Assembly (NCBI GenBank): GCA_025997655.1
Contig: BNUW01000018.1
Span: forward strand, 1 to 24,707
Direction of reading: 5' to 3'
Length of the DNA stretch: 24,707 nt
Source of the DNA: Spirochaetia bacterium
GTDB taxonomy: Bacteria > Spirochaetota > Spirochaetia > Treponematales > Breznakiellaceae
Shown: piece after piece, positions 1 through 7,820 of the stretch
Layout: every line of letters begins with the position of its first letter
Numbering within the stretch: the first letter of the stretch is position 1
Notes under the pieces: model-generated
The model's database searches: none
What the model was told of the DNA's origin: nothing
Seen by the model: the letters and a program-made list of their open reading frames with translations, nothing else
Made by a program: the position numbers and the translations under genes

Positions 1-116
1 CCGGGGGTTTAACCCCCCTGAAGGTACCAGGAAGACTACCTGGTCGATAGGGTGGCGGTCCAAGCACGGTAACGTGTTCAGCCGACCACTACTAATCTAC
101 CGTGAGGCTTGACCAT
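1..116 (+). rRNA. 23S ribosomal RNA, 3' end (partial)
   Basis: The window opens inside a large-subunit rRNA gene. The segment shows the terminal features of bacterial 23S rRNA: a CTGAAGG block at 18-24, GGTCGATAGG near 42-51, the AAGCACGGTAACGTG hairpin region at 62-76, CAGCCGACC, ACTAAT, and the closing CGTGAGGCTTGACC block at about 101-114. The exact 3' end is uncertain by a few bases. A 5S gene follows after about 85 nt, so this is the tail of an rRNA operon on the plus strand. Confidence 0.95.
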
Positions 117-199
117 ATTATTGTTCCCGTAAAGAACCTACTGGTTCTCAACCTACCGGTTCTCCATACCCTACCCGCAATAGCAATTGTAAATAATTG

Positions 200-313
<114 letters not shown>

Positions 314-324
314 CTTTTTTTATT

Positions 325-1221
325 TTAAAGCCAGAGGTATACCCGGTGGAGTTGGACGCAGATGAGCCAGGTTCCGGTTGCCAGGAGGGCTAAGCCGGGA
401 AGGGGGGTAATCCAGGTGTCCGCCGTGAGGAGTACCGAGCGTCCCAGAAACACCAGAAGGGAACCTATGCCGATAAAAACATATTCCCTGGAACCACGTG
501 AATAGGCGGAAATAAAAAAGCTAATCATGGTAATCAACACTATCCCTGCTTCTACCATTCTCAGCATAGTGGTATAGCCGGAGACCATCATCAGGCTGCT
601 GTCCCAGGCAAGGCCGTCTACGCTTACCCCCAGGGCGATGACCATGGCGGCAATAAGGATGATGAAGACGATGTTGCCCTGCTTTTGCTCCCCCAGCCCC
701 GCCGCATAGACGCTGGCGGCAAAGAGGGAGAAGACGCCGCAGTACCGGGCAATGAGCAGGACCCGTGAGGCCATCACCAGATAGACGCCGGGCAGATTGT
801 TCACTGCCGCCAGGGGGACCATGATCCGCAGGGCCTCAAAGGCAAAGGATGTCACAAAGAGGGCAAAGAAGAGGATCTCCGGGGACTGGGTTTTCTCAAA
901 GAAATAATAGATGAGAATCATAGTGATGAACGCGTACAGGATCGAACTCAGCATGGTAACAAAGGATACATAGGGGTGCGCCGCGAAATGAGGGGAGATC
1001 AGGGGCTGAAGAAGACTCGCAGACCGGACGGCGGCGGCCCCAACCTGGGGATAAGCCGGAAAGATGCTGAAGGACAGTGACAGGGTAGTTACCAGCGCCA
1101 GCAGGGAAAGGGCTACACCGGATTTGAAATAGATGTTCCGCACGGTGAGAGTCATTGGATCAGCATAAAGCATCGCGGATGTAGGCTCAAGGGGGCGAAT
1201 TGCGTCCCGTTTTATCTGCAA
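325..1221 (-). CDS. Polytopic membrane protein of unknown function
   Basis: The product is up to 298 residues, hydrophobic nearly throughout, with about eight predicted membrane helices (for example near residues 32-55, 86-106, 114-134, 145-168, 183-203, 215-240, 247-263 and 270-290). I recognise no catalytic or binding motif. It ends in the aromatic tail R-V-Y-L-W-L. The longest frame starts at a TTG (1221) with no visible ribosome binding site. ATG codons at 1173 and 1155 are alternative starts, and the hydrophobic part begins only after them, so the true protein may be about 276-282 residues. It stands alone, tail to tail with the 5S gene and divergent from the glycoside hydrolase gene. 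A 7TM-type sensory or transport role is possible but not shown. Confidence 0.75.
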   Translation of the reverse strand: MQIKRDAIRPLEPTSAMLYADPMTLTVRNIYFKSGVALSLLALVTTLSLSFSIFPAYPQVGAAAVRSASLLQPLISPHFAAHPYVSFVTMLSSILYAFITMILIYYFFEKTQSPEILFFALFVTSFAFEALRIMVPLAAVNNLPGVYLVMASRVLLIARYCGVFSLFAASVYAAGLGEQKQGNIVFIILIAAMVIALGVSVDGLAWDSSLMMVSGYTTMLRMVEAGIVLITMISFFISAYSRGSREYVFIGIGSLLVFLGRSVLLTADTWITPLPGLALLATGTWLICVQLHRVYLWL

Positions 1222-1343
1222 AATAATGGAAAATAATAATGGAAAATTTACCGTTTTTAGTGTATACTAAAATACTTAGGGATATGAGCATGTACTTTTA
1301 TTTGACTTTTTTATGGGTATAGGATACCCTCAATTGCAAATAG

Positions 1344-1410
1344 CGGGGAACCTCCGGTTGAGTATCAAGAGGAGAACCTTCGGTTGAGTATACAAGGAGC
1401 ATTTGGTTGA
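1344..1410 (+). promoter_or_regulatory. Tandem mini-ORFs ahead of the glycoside hydrolase gene
   Basis: Two mini-ORFs lie directly in front of the hydrolase gene. The first runs from TTG 1358 to TGA 1385-1387 and encodes L-S-I-K-R-R-T-F-G. The second runs from TTG 1384 to TGA 1408-1410 and encodes L-S-I-Q-G-A-F-G. Each stop overlaps the next TTG start in a TTGA quartet, the last being the start of the hydrolase gene at 1407. Each start has a purine-rich stretch 7-10 nt upstream (GGGG at 1345-1348, GGAG at 1371-1374, AAGGAG at 1394-1399). The units repeat GAACCTYCGGTTGAGTAT with one difference. Whether the peptides are made is unknown; coupling or duplicated initiation signals is an inference. 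Confidence 0.5.
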
Positions 1411-2831
1411 CAAGACGTGATTTTCCGAAGATCCATTTCTACGATCAGGACTTTGTTGATATATATGATAAAACCTGGGCTTGGCTCCAGGATTGCTGGC
1501 AGGGCGATGGGGAAAAGGGGGCCATTGAGGGGAAATTTTTTTCCTACCCCGGCAGTCCCGTGGTTCAGCAGATGGACGCCATCTTTTCCTCCTTTTTTTT
1601 GGTTTACTCCAACCGGATTTACCAGGCTTTTCCGACCCTGGATATCTTTTACGAGCGTCAGGAGCCGAATGGGGCTATCCGCTGCTCCTACAGTATCGAA
1701 ACCGGGGAGCCCGTGGTGGAGGAAGATAACCCCGAAGGTCTGGGGCTGCCCCTTTTCGCCTGGGCGGAGTTCAACCTCTACCACAAGTCGGGGAACAAGA
1801 AACGGGTCAAGGATGTGCTTCCCATCCTGGACCGGTATACCAACTGGGTGGACTCGGTGTTTAAGCGGCCCAACGGCTTGTACGAGGTTCCCTTGGCGGC
1901 CACGGGGATGGTCAACGCCCCCCGGGAACAAACGGCATACCCCGTTGATTTTAACACCATGATGGCTATCAATGCGCTCTACCTGTCGGCATTGGCGGAC
2001 ATCCTGAACGACAAGGATGCCAGTTTCCAATACAAACGGCAGTATTTTTCCATGAAAACCCGGATTAATACCCTGATGTGGGACAATGACGATGGCTTCT
2101 ACTACGATATTGATATACACGAAAACCGGCTCAAGGTCAAAACCATCGCCGGGTACTGGCTCCTCCTGGCGGATATTCCCAACGACGAAAAAGCGGAGCG
2201 GATCATCGACAAGCTGCAGGACCCCGCGTTTTTCGGGGCGGTCCATCCTTTCCCCACGGTTGCGGTGTCGGAGCCCGGCTTTGACGAAACCGGTAACGGG
2301 TTCCGGGGCTCCGTGTATCCCCACCTGACCTTTATGGTGATCAAGGGCCTGGAGCGGTACCAGCGTTGGGACCTGGCCCGGGAATGTGCCATCCGCCACC
2401 TCTACTTTGTGCTGGACTCCATGAACCCCGAGGGAAACCACCACAAGGGGAATCTCTGGGAGGCCTACCTGCCCTTAAAAGAAGGCCCCGCCCAATGGCC
2501 GGACAAGCCGGGATTTCCCCGGCCCCAGTACCTCACCTACGACGCCCTTTCCACTATCTGCCTTACCATCGAAAATATCGTGGGTCTCTTCATCTCCCTG
2601 CCCCGCAAGACCGTGGACTGGATTATCCCCAACCTGGAAATCATGGGGATTGAAAACCTTTCCCTGAAAAAGAACATGATCACCATACTCTCCAATAAGA
2701 GCGGCCGGGGCTGGGAAATCCACATGGAAAGTGAAAAGCTCTACTACTTTACGATTAACATTTTAGGAAAGAAGAAGAAGACCCTGCCCATCCCTTCGGG
2801 CAAGTGTTCGATGTTAATAGATAAGTTATGA
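1407..2831 (+). CDS. GH63/trehalase-like glycoside hydrolase, cytoplasmic
   Basis: The 474-residue product looks like a six-hairpin (alpha/alpha)6-barrel glycosidase of the GH63/mannosylglycerate-hydrolase/trehalase group. Visible family-like blocks are Q-Q-M-D-A (54-58), Y-P-V-D-F-N (178-183), W-D-N-D-D-G-F-Y-Y-D (225-234), the block R-G-S-V-Y-P-H (300-306), and N-L-W-E-A-Y-L-P (349-356), whose Glu352 is a candidate catalytic base. There is no signal peptide, so it should act on imported oligosaccharide. The start is TTG 1407, supported by AAGGAG at 1394-1399 with 7 nt spacing. The segment T-G-M-V-N-A-P-R (166-173) sits where relatives commonly have G-x-D-x-S-P, so the usual acid Asp may be absent. 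The last 75 residues form a separate beta-rich-looking tail. Substrate not determined. Confidence 0.72.
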   Translation: MTRRDFPKIHFYDQDFVDIYDKTWAWLQDCWQGDGEKGAIEGKFFSYPGSPVVQQMDAIFSSFFLVYSNRIYQAFPTLDIFYERQEPNGAIRCSYSIETGEPVVEEDNPEGLGLPLFAWAEFNLYHKSGNKKRVKDVLPILDRYTNWVDSVFKRPNGLYEVPLAATGMVNAPREQTAYPVDFNTMMAINALYLSALADILNDKDASFQYKRQYFSMKTRINTLMWDNDDGFYYDIDIHENRLKVKTIAGYWLLLADIPNDEKAERIIDKLQDPAFFGAVHPFPTVAVSEPGFDETGNGFRGSVYPHLTFMVIKGLERYQRWDLARECAIRHLYFVLDSMNPEGNHHKGNLWEAYLPLKEGPAQWPDKPGFPRPQYLTYDALSTICLTIENIVGLFISLPRKTVDWIIPNLEIMGIENLSLKKNMITILSNKSGRGWEIHMESEKLYYFTINILGKKKKTLPIPSGKCSMLIDKL

Positions 2832-2872
2832 CCGGTTGAGCTATTTTTTTCTTTAAAATATGCCGATTATCT

Positions 2873-2900
2873 TTGTTATAGCCAATATTTGGGATATAAT
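2873..2900 (+). promoter_or_regulatory. Putative promoter of the P13-like/lipoprotein pair
   Basis: A -35 hexamer TTGTTA (2873-2878) and a perfect -10 TATAAT (2895-2900) are separated by 16 nt. The expected start of transcription is about 2906-2908, only a few bases before ATG 2911, so the mRNA would be nearly leaderless. Confidence 0.5.
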
Positions 2901-2910
2901 TAAGGATACT

Positions 2911-4512
2911 ATGACAAAATTCCGATGTGCCTTTGATATGCGGGCAATGGTGATTTTCTTCTTACTGATCTTCTTACTGATCACATTCGGCGCTGTCCAA
3001 CAGGTGAGCGCCCAACAAACGCCTGCTCTAACGGAGGCGGTTTCCTTGGGAAAGGCGATGGATGATGCCGGGTCCTACGCGGGAGACCATTTAGCGCCGG
3101 AAACCATGACCGTGCTGCTTAACTTCTCCGCCCCTACCCGGGAATTATCCAACTACAGTGCCGATAGGCTTATCGCCGGTATGAAAGCCATGGGCGCCGG
3201 ATCGGTAATACAGTTAGATGGGGACATCATTGATTCGGACCTCCTTACTATCAGCCAGACCGTAGGCGCTGAGACCATTGTTATCGGATCCATTACCCAA
3301 TCGGGGGATGGCGGCCAATTGGAACTCCGGACTATTGATGGCAGCGCCGGTATGGTGCTGGGCGAGCATACGACGGTGGTTCAGATGGATGAAACCTTCG
3401 CGGCATTGCTGGACCCCAAGGCTGTCAAAGCTGCCGAAACCGGCCCCGCTGAGCCTGCCGCCACACCTGAGCCTGCCGCCGCATCTGAACCTGCCGCCGC
3501 ACGTACTCCACGTACCCCTGGTCCACGTACCATTAGTCCACGTACTGCTACTACTGCCGCCACACCTGAGCCTGATTCTGCCGCTGAACCGGCAGACTGG
3601 GAGGAACCTGAAGACCGAGCCGATGGGGACTTTTCCGTAGGCAGAAGAATTGCCTCGGCGGCAATGAACCCCCTCTTAGGCCTTGGCTCCTATACCATGG
3701 GTGATTGGGCCGGGGGTTTGGTTATAACCGGGGGATACGGAATGGCTGGGAGCCTCATTGCCTGGGATATAGTAGGAGTAAAATATGAAGATGAAATTGC
3801 GGGTGTTCCCGGCGGGGTCGGACTGGGCCTTATCGGGGTAACGACGGCCTTCGGTATTCTCCGGCCTATCTTTTATCATAGACCCGGTTCAGGCCGCGAT
3901 TTTACCGTTGGCAGAAGAATTGCCTCGGCGGCGATGAACCCCCTCTTAGGCCTTGGCTCCTATACCATGGGTGATGTGGGCGGGGGCTTGATAATAACCG
4001 GGGGATACGGGATTGCCGCCGGCCTCATCCTCTGGGATGTGTTAGGAGTAAAATATGAAGATAAACTTGCGGGTGTTCCCGGCGCGGTTGGCTTGGGGGT
4101 TGCGGGGATGACGACGCTCTTTGGCATCTTCCGGCCTATCTTCTATGATAACCCTATCGAAAAAAGAGCCCTCTCGGCGGCACTGAACCCCCTGTTCGGC
4201 ATTGGCTCTTATATGATGGGTGACTGGGACGGGGGCTTGGTTATAAACGGGGGATACGGAATAGCCGCAGGTCTCATCCTCTGGGATATCTATGGAGTAA
4301 GATATGAAGATAAATTTGCGGGTATTCCCGGCACGGTCGGCCTGGGCGTTGCGGGGGCGACCGTGCTCTTTAGCATCCTCCGGCCTATTTTCTATAATAG
4401 ATCCGGTTCACCTAGCAAATTCGCCGGGGTTCTCAAGGGGGTGCAGGTTGCAATCGTCCCGGACACCTCGGGGATTAAAGCGGTACGCTTGGGTTATAAC
4501 TTGCAGTTTTAA
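2911..4512 (+). CDS. Exported CsgG/FlgO-like domain fused to three P13-like repeats
   Basis: I place the start at ATG 2911 (533 aa) because a weak AAGGA (2902-2906) precedes it and the signal peptide begins soon after; the longest frame opens at 2860. A signal peptide of about 45 residues ends V-S-A before Q-Q. Residues of about 50-170 resemble the CsgG/FlgO-like domain common in treponemal proteins (M-T-V-L-L-N-F-S, then L-S-N-Y-S-A-D-R-L, then V-G-A-E-T-I-V-I-G-S-I). A Pro/Ala-rich linker with repeated E-P-A-A and P-R-T units follows. The C-terminal half holds three repeats of 83-90 residues with the pattern A-x-N-P-L-x-G-x-G-S-Y-x-M-G-D, resembling spirochetal P13-type membrane proteins. 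The chain ends in an amphipathic strand with terminal Phe, as in outer-membrane proteins. The lipoprotein gene follows after 12 nt, so the two are probably co-transcribed. Confidence 0.7.
   Translation: MTKFRCAFDMRAMVIFFLLIFLLITFGAVQQVSAQQTPALTEAVSLGKAMDDAGSYAGDHLAPETMTVLLNFSAPTRELSNYSADRLIAGMKAMGAGSVIQLDGDIIDSDLLTISQTVGAETIVIGSITQSGDGGQLELRTIDGSAGMVLGEHTTVVQMDETFAALLDPKAVKAAETGPAEPAATPEPAAASEPAAARTPRTPGPRTISPRTATTAATPEPDSAAEPADWEEPEDRADGDFSVGRRIASAAMNPLLGLGSYTMGDWAGGLVITGGYGMAGSLIAWDIVGVKYEDEIAGVPGGVGLGLIGVTTAFGILRPIFYHRPGSGRDFTVGRRIASAAMNPLLGLGSYTMGDVGGGLIITGGYGIAAGLILWDVLGVKYEDKLAGVPGAVGLGVAGMTTLFGIFRPIFYDNPIEKRALSAALNPLFGIGSYMMGDWDGGLVINGGYGIAAGLILWDIYGVRYEDKFAGIPGTVGLGVAGATVLFSILRPIFYNRSGSPSKFAGVLKGVQVAIVPDTSGIKAVRLGYNLQF
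3628..4401 (+). repeat. Three in-frame tandem repeats inside the P13-like gene
   Basis: The repeat units begin near 3628, 3898 and 4150. Units 1 and 2 are offset by 270 nt and are nearly identical over their first 90 nt (GCAGAAGAATTGCCTCGGCG is exact in both), which points to a recent duplication. Unit 3 is offset by 249 nt and more diverged; it lacks the leading F-x-V-G-R-R-I segment. All three keep the frame. Confidence 0.85.
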
Positions 4513-4524
4513 AGGAGAATGAAT

Positions 4525-6129
4525 ATGAAAACAAAAAAACGATTTGGGCTGCAGGCTCTGGTACCGTATATCTGCCTGGTCATGGCGCTGTTTTCCCTGG
4601 CGGGGTGTAAGGACCTTTTCCACGGCGAGGGCATGCCTAACGGCCCGCCGGATGACCCACCGGAAGATGGGGGAAGCGGACCTGTCATCGCTGCACTCGC
4701 CCAACCGGCCGTCGGCGCTACAACGATCAGCATTGTCGTTAGCGGCAGTTTCTTCAATACGAGTACGGCCATTACTGACTTCGCCATCGGCGGGGCGCAA
4801 GCTTCTGCGGTTACCGCCCTGGGAACGGTGACGGCCACCCAGGTTACCTTCACCACCACCGCTCTCGCAGCAGGTGATGTCATCATGATTCAGGCACTGG
4901 CCACTGCGTTTAACCCCGCCGCGAGCGCCGCAAGTAACACGGTCACCTTTACGGCAACTGCTACTATCCCTATCACCAGCATAACCTACACGGTGGATAG
5001 CATTGCGCCTACTGCGGCTGGTCATATTTGGCGAAATGGCGCCACGGATATTCAGGTTTTCGATACCGCTCTTAAAACCTACACCAGCGGCAATGGGAAT
5101 TACGCTCTGATGGATGCCTTGCTGACCGGGCTTGTCACCGGCGATACGGTAAGGTTTACCAGCAGCAACCTGATCGATGAACTCACCCACGCCTCCACCA
5201 CCGCTGACTCCACCATCACAATCGGCGCTAATCTCACTGCCGCTCATTTTGCCCCTGCAGTCTCCCTTGCAGGGAACGCTACCAAAGGTTTTGCCATCAC
5301 CGGGAGCCTGAATCCCAGCGTGCTTACGTTTGGCACAACAGCCGGTAAGTCTACCTATAATGGCGTTGAAGTGACCCCGGTCGACGGCCCTATAGTGCTG
5401 ACCCCTTCTTCGGCTATCGCCATCACGGTTAAAACCGGCCATGCCAGCAACGTGGTAAAGGTAGCAAGCGGTTCTACAATAACTTCACTCACCGTTGACA
5501 GCACTTCGACCCTGCCGACTACCGGCATCCAGGTAGCCCGGACCGGTGTGACCGTTGCCGCAGCAGTAGCGACCACGGTGGATGCCAGCGCACTTACCAC
5601 CGGCACGGTTACCGTGGCCGGCGCCAGTACAGCCGCAGTTACTATTGACGGAGTTGCGATAACACCCGCCAGCGGTACCGACTCAGTTGTTACCAAAACA
5701 GCGGCTGCCGCGATGACGCTTACATCAGGCGCCGCCGGCGCCACCGTAGCCATCGTTAGTGGTACCCCAGCCGTTACCATCGAATACCCCCTCACTGCTA
5801 TCACCACGAATGGCGGCGGGTCCATCATTGTGCCAATAGCGGCATCCGGCGTAGCAATCACCGCCACGGCGGCCACCACGGTGGATATCAGCGGGCTAAC
5901 TACCGCAGGCAATACGGTGCTTCTTAGCGGTAACTTCGCCTTTGCTCTGACGACGATAACCGGCGGCTCAGCCTACGCCGATGTCTCCGGAACGGTAACC
6001 GGCGGCACAAAGGTATATAACTATGCAGCTACCCCCGGGTCTGCGGCCTTTAGTGCAGGTACTATTACCGGCTTTACTTTGACGAATTCAGGCGGTGCAA
6101 CTACTACGGTAACTGTCACCACCCCATAG
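4525..6129 (+). CDS. Large Thr/Ala-rich lipoprotein, adhesin-like
   Basis: ATG 4525 is preferred over ATG 4519 because AAGGAG (4512-4517) then lies 7 nt upstream; the product is 534 aa. The N-terminus has a basic stretch, a hydrophobic core and the lipobox L-A-G-C, so it should be a lipidated envelope protein with the Cys at about residue 30. A short Pro/Gly/Asp linker follows (P-P-D-D-P-P-E-D-G-G). The rest is rich in Thr, Ala, Val, Ile and Ser with alternating patterns typical of beta-sandwich or beta-helix surface proteins. Residues 55-150 read like an Ig-type domain. Farther on, V-A-T-T-V-D-A-S-A-L-T-T and A-A-T-T-V-D-I-S-G-L-T-T are a repeated unit about 100 residues apart. No enzyme motif is seen. 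It is downstream of the P13-like gene in the same transcription unit. Confidence 0.75.
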   Translation: MKTKKRFGLQALVPYICLVMALFSLAGCKDLFHGEGMPNGPPDDPPEDGGSGPVIAALAQPAVGATTISIVVSGSFFNTSTAITDFAIGGAQASAVTALGTVTATQVTFTTTALAAGDVIMIQALATAFNPAASAASNTVTFTATATIPITSITYTVDSIAPTAAGHIWRNGATDIQVFDTALKTYTSGNGNYALMDALLTGLVTGDTVRFTSSNLIDELTHASTTADSTITIGANLTAAHFAPAVSLAGNATKGFAITGSLNPSVLTFGTTAGKSTYNGVEVTPVDGPIVLTPSSAIAITVKTGHASNVVKVASGSTITSLTVDSTSTLPTTGIQVARTGVTVAAAVATTVDASALTTGTVTVAGASTAAVTIDGVAITPASGTDSVVTKTAAAAMTLTSGAAGATVAIVSGTPAVTIEYPLTAITTNGGGSIIVPIAASGVAITATAATTVDISGLTTAGNTVLLSGNFAFALTTITGGSAYADVSGTVTGGTKVYNYAATPGSAAFSAGTITGFTLTNSGGATTTVTVTTP

Positions 6130-6145
6130 CGGGGCTAGAAAGAAC

Positions 6146-6185
6146 AGGCCGCCTCCTAAGGTTCCACGGGGGGCGGCCTTCTTAA
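6146..6185. terminator. Two-way hairpin terminator between convergent genes
   Basis: AGGCCGCC (6146-6153) pairs exactly with GGCGGCCT (6172-6179), extended by TCC/GGG. On the plus strand TTCTT follows; on the minus strand TGTTCTTT follows. It ends the lipoprotein unit from one side and the rnf unit (stop at 6204) from the other. Confidence 0.8.
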
Positions 6186-6203
6186 ATTAGCCATATCAGA
6201 ATT

Positions 6204-7016
6204 TTACGGAATAAGCGCCGCATCCGCCCGCTTGGTAAACCAGGACAGGATTGCGGTGGCACGGTTAGCAAAGGACTTGCCCGCCCGTTCGTTCATCCCC
6301 GGAAAGGAGGCGGCCTTCGCCATGGAGGCTGCGTACACCAACAGGGAGTCCCCGGCGTCCAGCACCGCTACCACCGACCGGAGATTGTTCTTCCTCACCA
6401 CCACAATAGGCCCCACATTCATGATGGTGAGGTTTTCCTGCACAAAGATAACCTTGCCGGGATGGGTATAGTAGGTATACCGGTACACATTGTCTCCAAA
6501 GGTAAGGTCCTTCTGCCGGGCGTAGATGGTTAGTTCTTCCGGGGGCGTAGTGAAGGTAGGATCAGGAAGGGGGCGTTTGGTATCCGGGCCGTCAACACAA
6601 GTGGAAATTTCATAGAAGATACGCATACGGTTACGGCTTACGGAAAAGTATTCGATCCCCGCAAGGGTACTGAGGGCTAAGGTTGCATTGTAGAGGGCGT
6701 TTCGTTCCGCCCCGGTCCAGGCGCCCACAGAAGCGGTGGACGGCTTTTGATACCGGTAAAGGCTTTCCACAAAAAAGGTGGGCTCCAGCACATCCATTGC
6801 GTTATTAATTAAACGCCGAAGCTCTTCATCCCGCGGCATAAGCCGGGGCTGGGGATCTTTGTATTGAACTTCGGTGATGGGATTGGCGGCAGTCAACTCC
6901 GTCACCCGGCCAGGGCCGATAAGCTCCTCCAGGGTAGCGGAGGAGCTTGTTCCGGCAATGGCAAGGAACAGAATACCTGCGAGAAGATTTTTAACCCGCA
7001 AGGATATCTCGCTCAA
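6204..7016 (-). CDS. Exported protein at the end of the rnf operon (DUF6675-like)
   Basis: A 270-residue protein with an N-terminal signal peptide (hydrophobic L-L-A-G-I-L-F-L-A-I-A, then a likely cleavage at T-S-S-S-A). I believe it matches the treponemal family annotated DUF6675, from memory only. The rest is mixed alpha/beta without a known catalytic motif. The frame opens at TTG 7016, inside the rnfB gene and 26 nt overlapping it; another TTG lies at 7001, and neither has a clear ribosome site, so translation is probably coupled to rnfB. Its position as last gene of the operon suggests a role outside the cytoplasmic membrane linked to Rnf, perhaps assembly or stability, but that is inference from position. 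Confidence 0.75.
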   Translation of the reverse strand: MSEISLRVKNLLAGILFLAIAGTSSSATLEELIGPGRVTELTAANPITEVQYKDPQPRLMPRDEELRRLINNAMDVLEPTFFVESLYRYQKPSTASVGAWTGAERNALYNATLALSTLAGIEYFSVSRNRMRIFYEISTCVDGPDTKRPLPDPTFTTPPEELTIYARQKDLTFGDNVYRYTYYTHPGKVIFVQENLTIMNVGPIVVVRKNNLRSVVAVLDAGDSLLVYAASMAKAASFPGMNERAGKSFANRATAILSWFTKRADAALIP

Positions 7017-7809
7017 GGAACTTGAAGCCCTTGGAGGGGCATTTTTCCGCGCAGGTACCGCAGGAAGTACACTTGGCGTAATCCACCACCGGGAGACCGT
7101 TCACCAGGGTGATGGCCTGTTCCGGGCAGTTCTTTTCGCAGCTTCCGCATTTGAGGCACCCAACCTTGCAGGTCTTTTTCACCCCGCCCTTGACCAGATT
7201 CCGGTTGGAGCAGAGCAGGAATGCGCCCTTGCCATCCCTGGGTACCGCTTTAAGGACGCCCTGGGGACATTCGGCAACGCAGACCTTACAGCCCGTACAT
7301 TTGTTGATATCCACTTTTGGGAGGCCGTTTTCGCCCATGCTGAGTGCACCGAACTGGCAGACTAAGGTACAGTCGCCGTAGCCCAGACAGCCGTAGATAC
7401 AGAGCTTGGTCCCGCCTGCGGAGAGCTTGGCCCCCCGGCAGGTTTGCAGGCCCGTGTAGGCGCCCTTTGCACCGGCCTTATCCGGCGAGCCCTGGCAGAC
7501 AGGGACTGCCACCACCGGGATCAGTGCCCCGGCGTTTGAACCAATAAGGGCGGCGAGTTTTTCCGCCACCGCTTGCCCGCCAACCGTACACTTGTTGGTT
7601 TCGGCGGTTTTGGCGGCCACCGCGCCGGCATAGCCGTCACAGCCGGGGAATCCGCAGCCGCCGCAGTTTGCGCCGGGAAGGATCTCCCGCGCCTGACCTT
7701 TCAGGGGGTCTTCTTCAACATGGAAGATGTCCTTGAAAACGCCCAGGAGAAGGCCTAACACAAAGGCCAGAATGGCGGCAAATACCGCAGTTATTAAAAC
7801 AATATTCAT
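6991..7809 (-). CDS. rnfB: Rnf complex subunit B, polyferredoxin
   Basis: RnfB receives electrons from reduced ferredoxin in the membrane ferredoxin:NAD+ oxidoreductase. The 272-residue product has one N-terminal membrane helix (about 4-25) and then the RnfB signature G-A-N-C-G-G-C-G-F-P-G-C (Cys49, 52, 57, with Cys74), which binds a 4Fe-4S cluster. Further Cys groups follow at 137/141/147/151, 171/174/177/181, 214-228 and 247/250/253/257, so several 4Fe-4S clusters are expected. It is longer than the proteobacterial form and closer to the multi-cluster type of acetogens. AGGAGG lies 8 nt before ATG 7809. It follows rnfA by 11 nt and overlaps the exported-protein gene. Confidence 0.97.
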   Translation of the reverse strand: MNIVLITAVFAAILAFVLGLLLGVFKDIFHVEEDPLKGQAREILPGANCGGCGFPGCDGYAGAVAAKTAETNKCTVGGQAVAEKLAALIGSNAGALIPVVAVPVCQGSPDKAGAKGAYTGLQTCRGAKLSAGGTKLCIYGCLGYGDCTLVCQFGALSMGENGLPKVDINKCTGCKVCVAECPQGVLKAVPRDGKGAFLLCSNRNLVKGGVKKTCKVGCLKCGSCEKNCPEQAITLVNGLPVVDYAKCTSCGTCAEKCPSKGFKFLERDILAG

Positions 7810-7820
7810 ATCTCGGCCTC

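Noticed and set aside
1365..2444. Minus-strand ORF of 359 codons
   Set aside because: It is antisense to the glycoside hydrolase gene, has no ribosome site, and the plus-strand product has family motifs and a good start.
4408..5442. Minus-strand ORF of 344 codons, and another at 5355-5912
   Set aside because: Both are mirror frames of the repetitive, GC-rich lipoprotein gene; their composition only reflects that gene.
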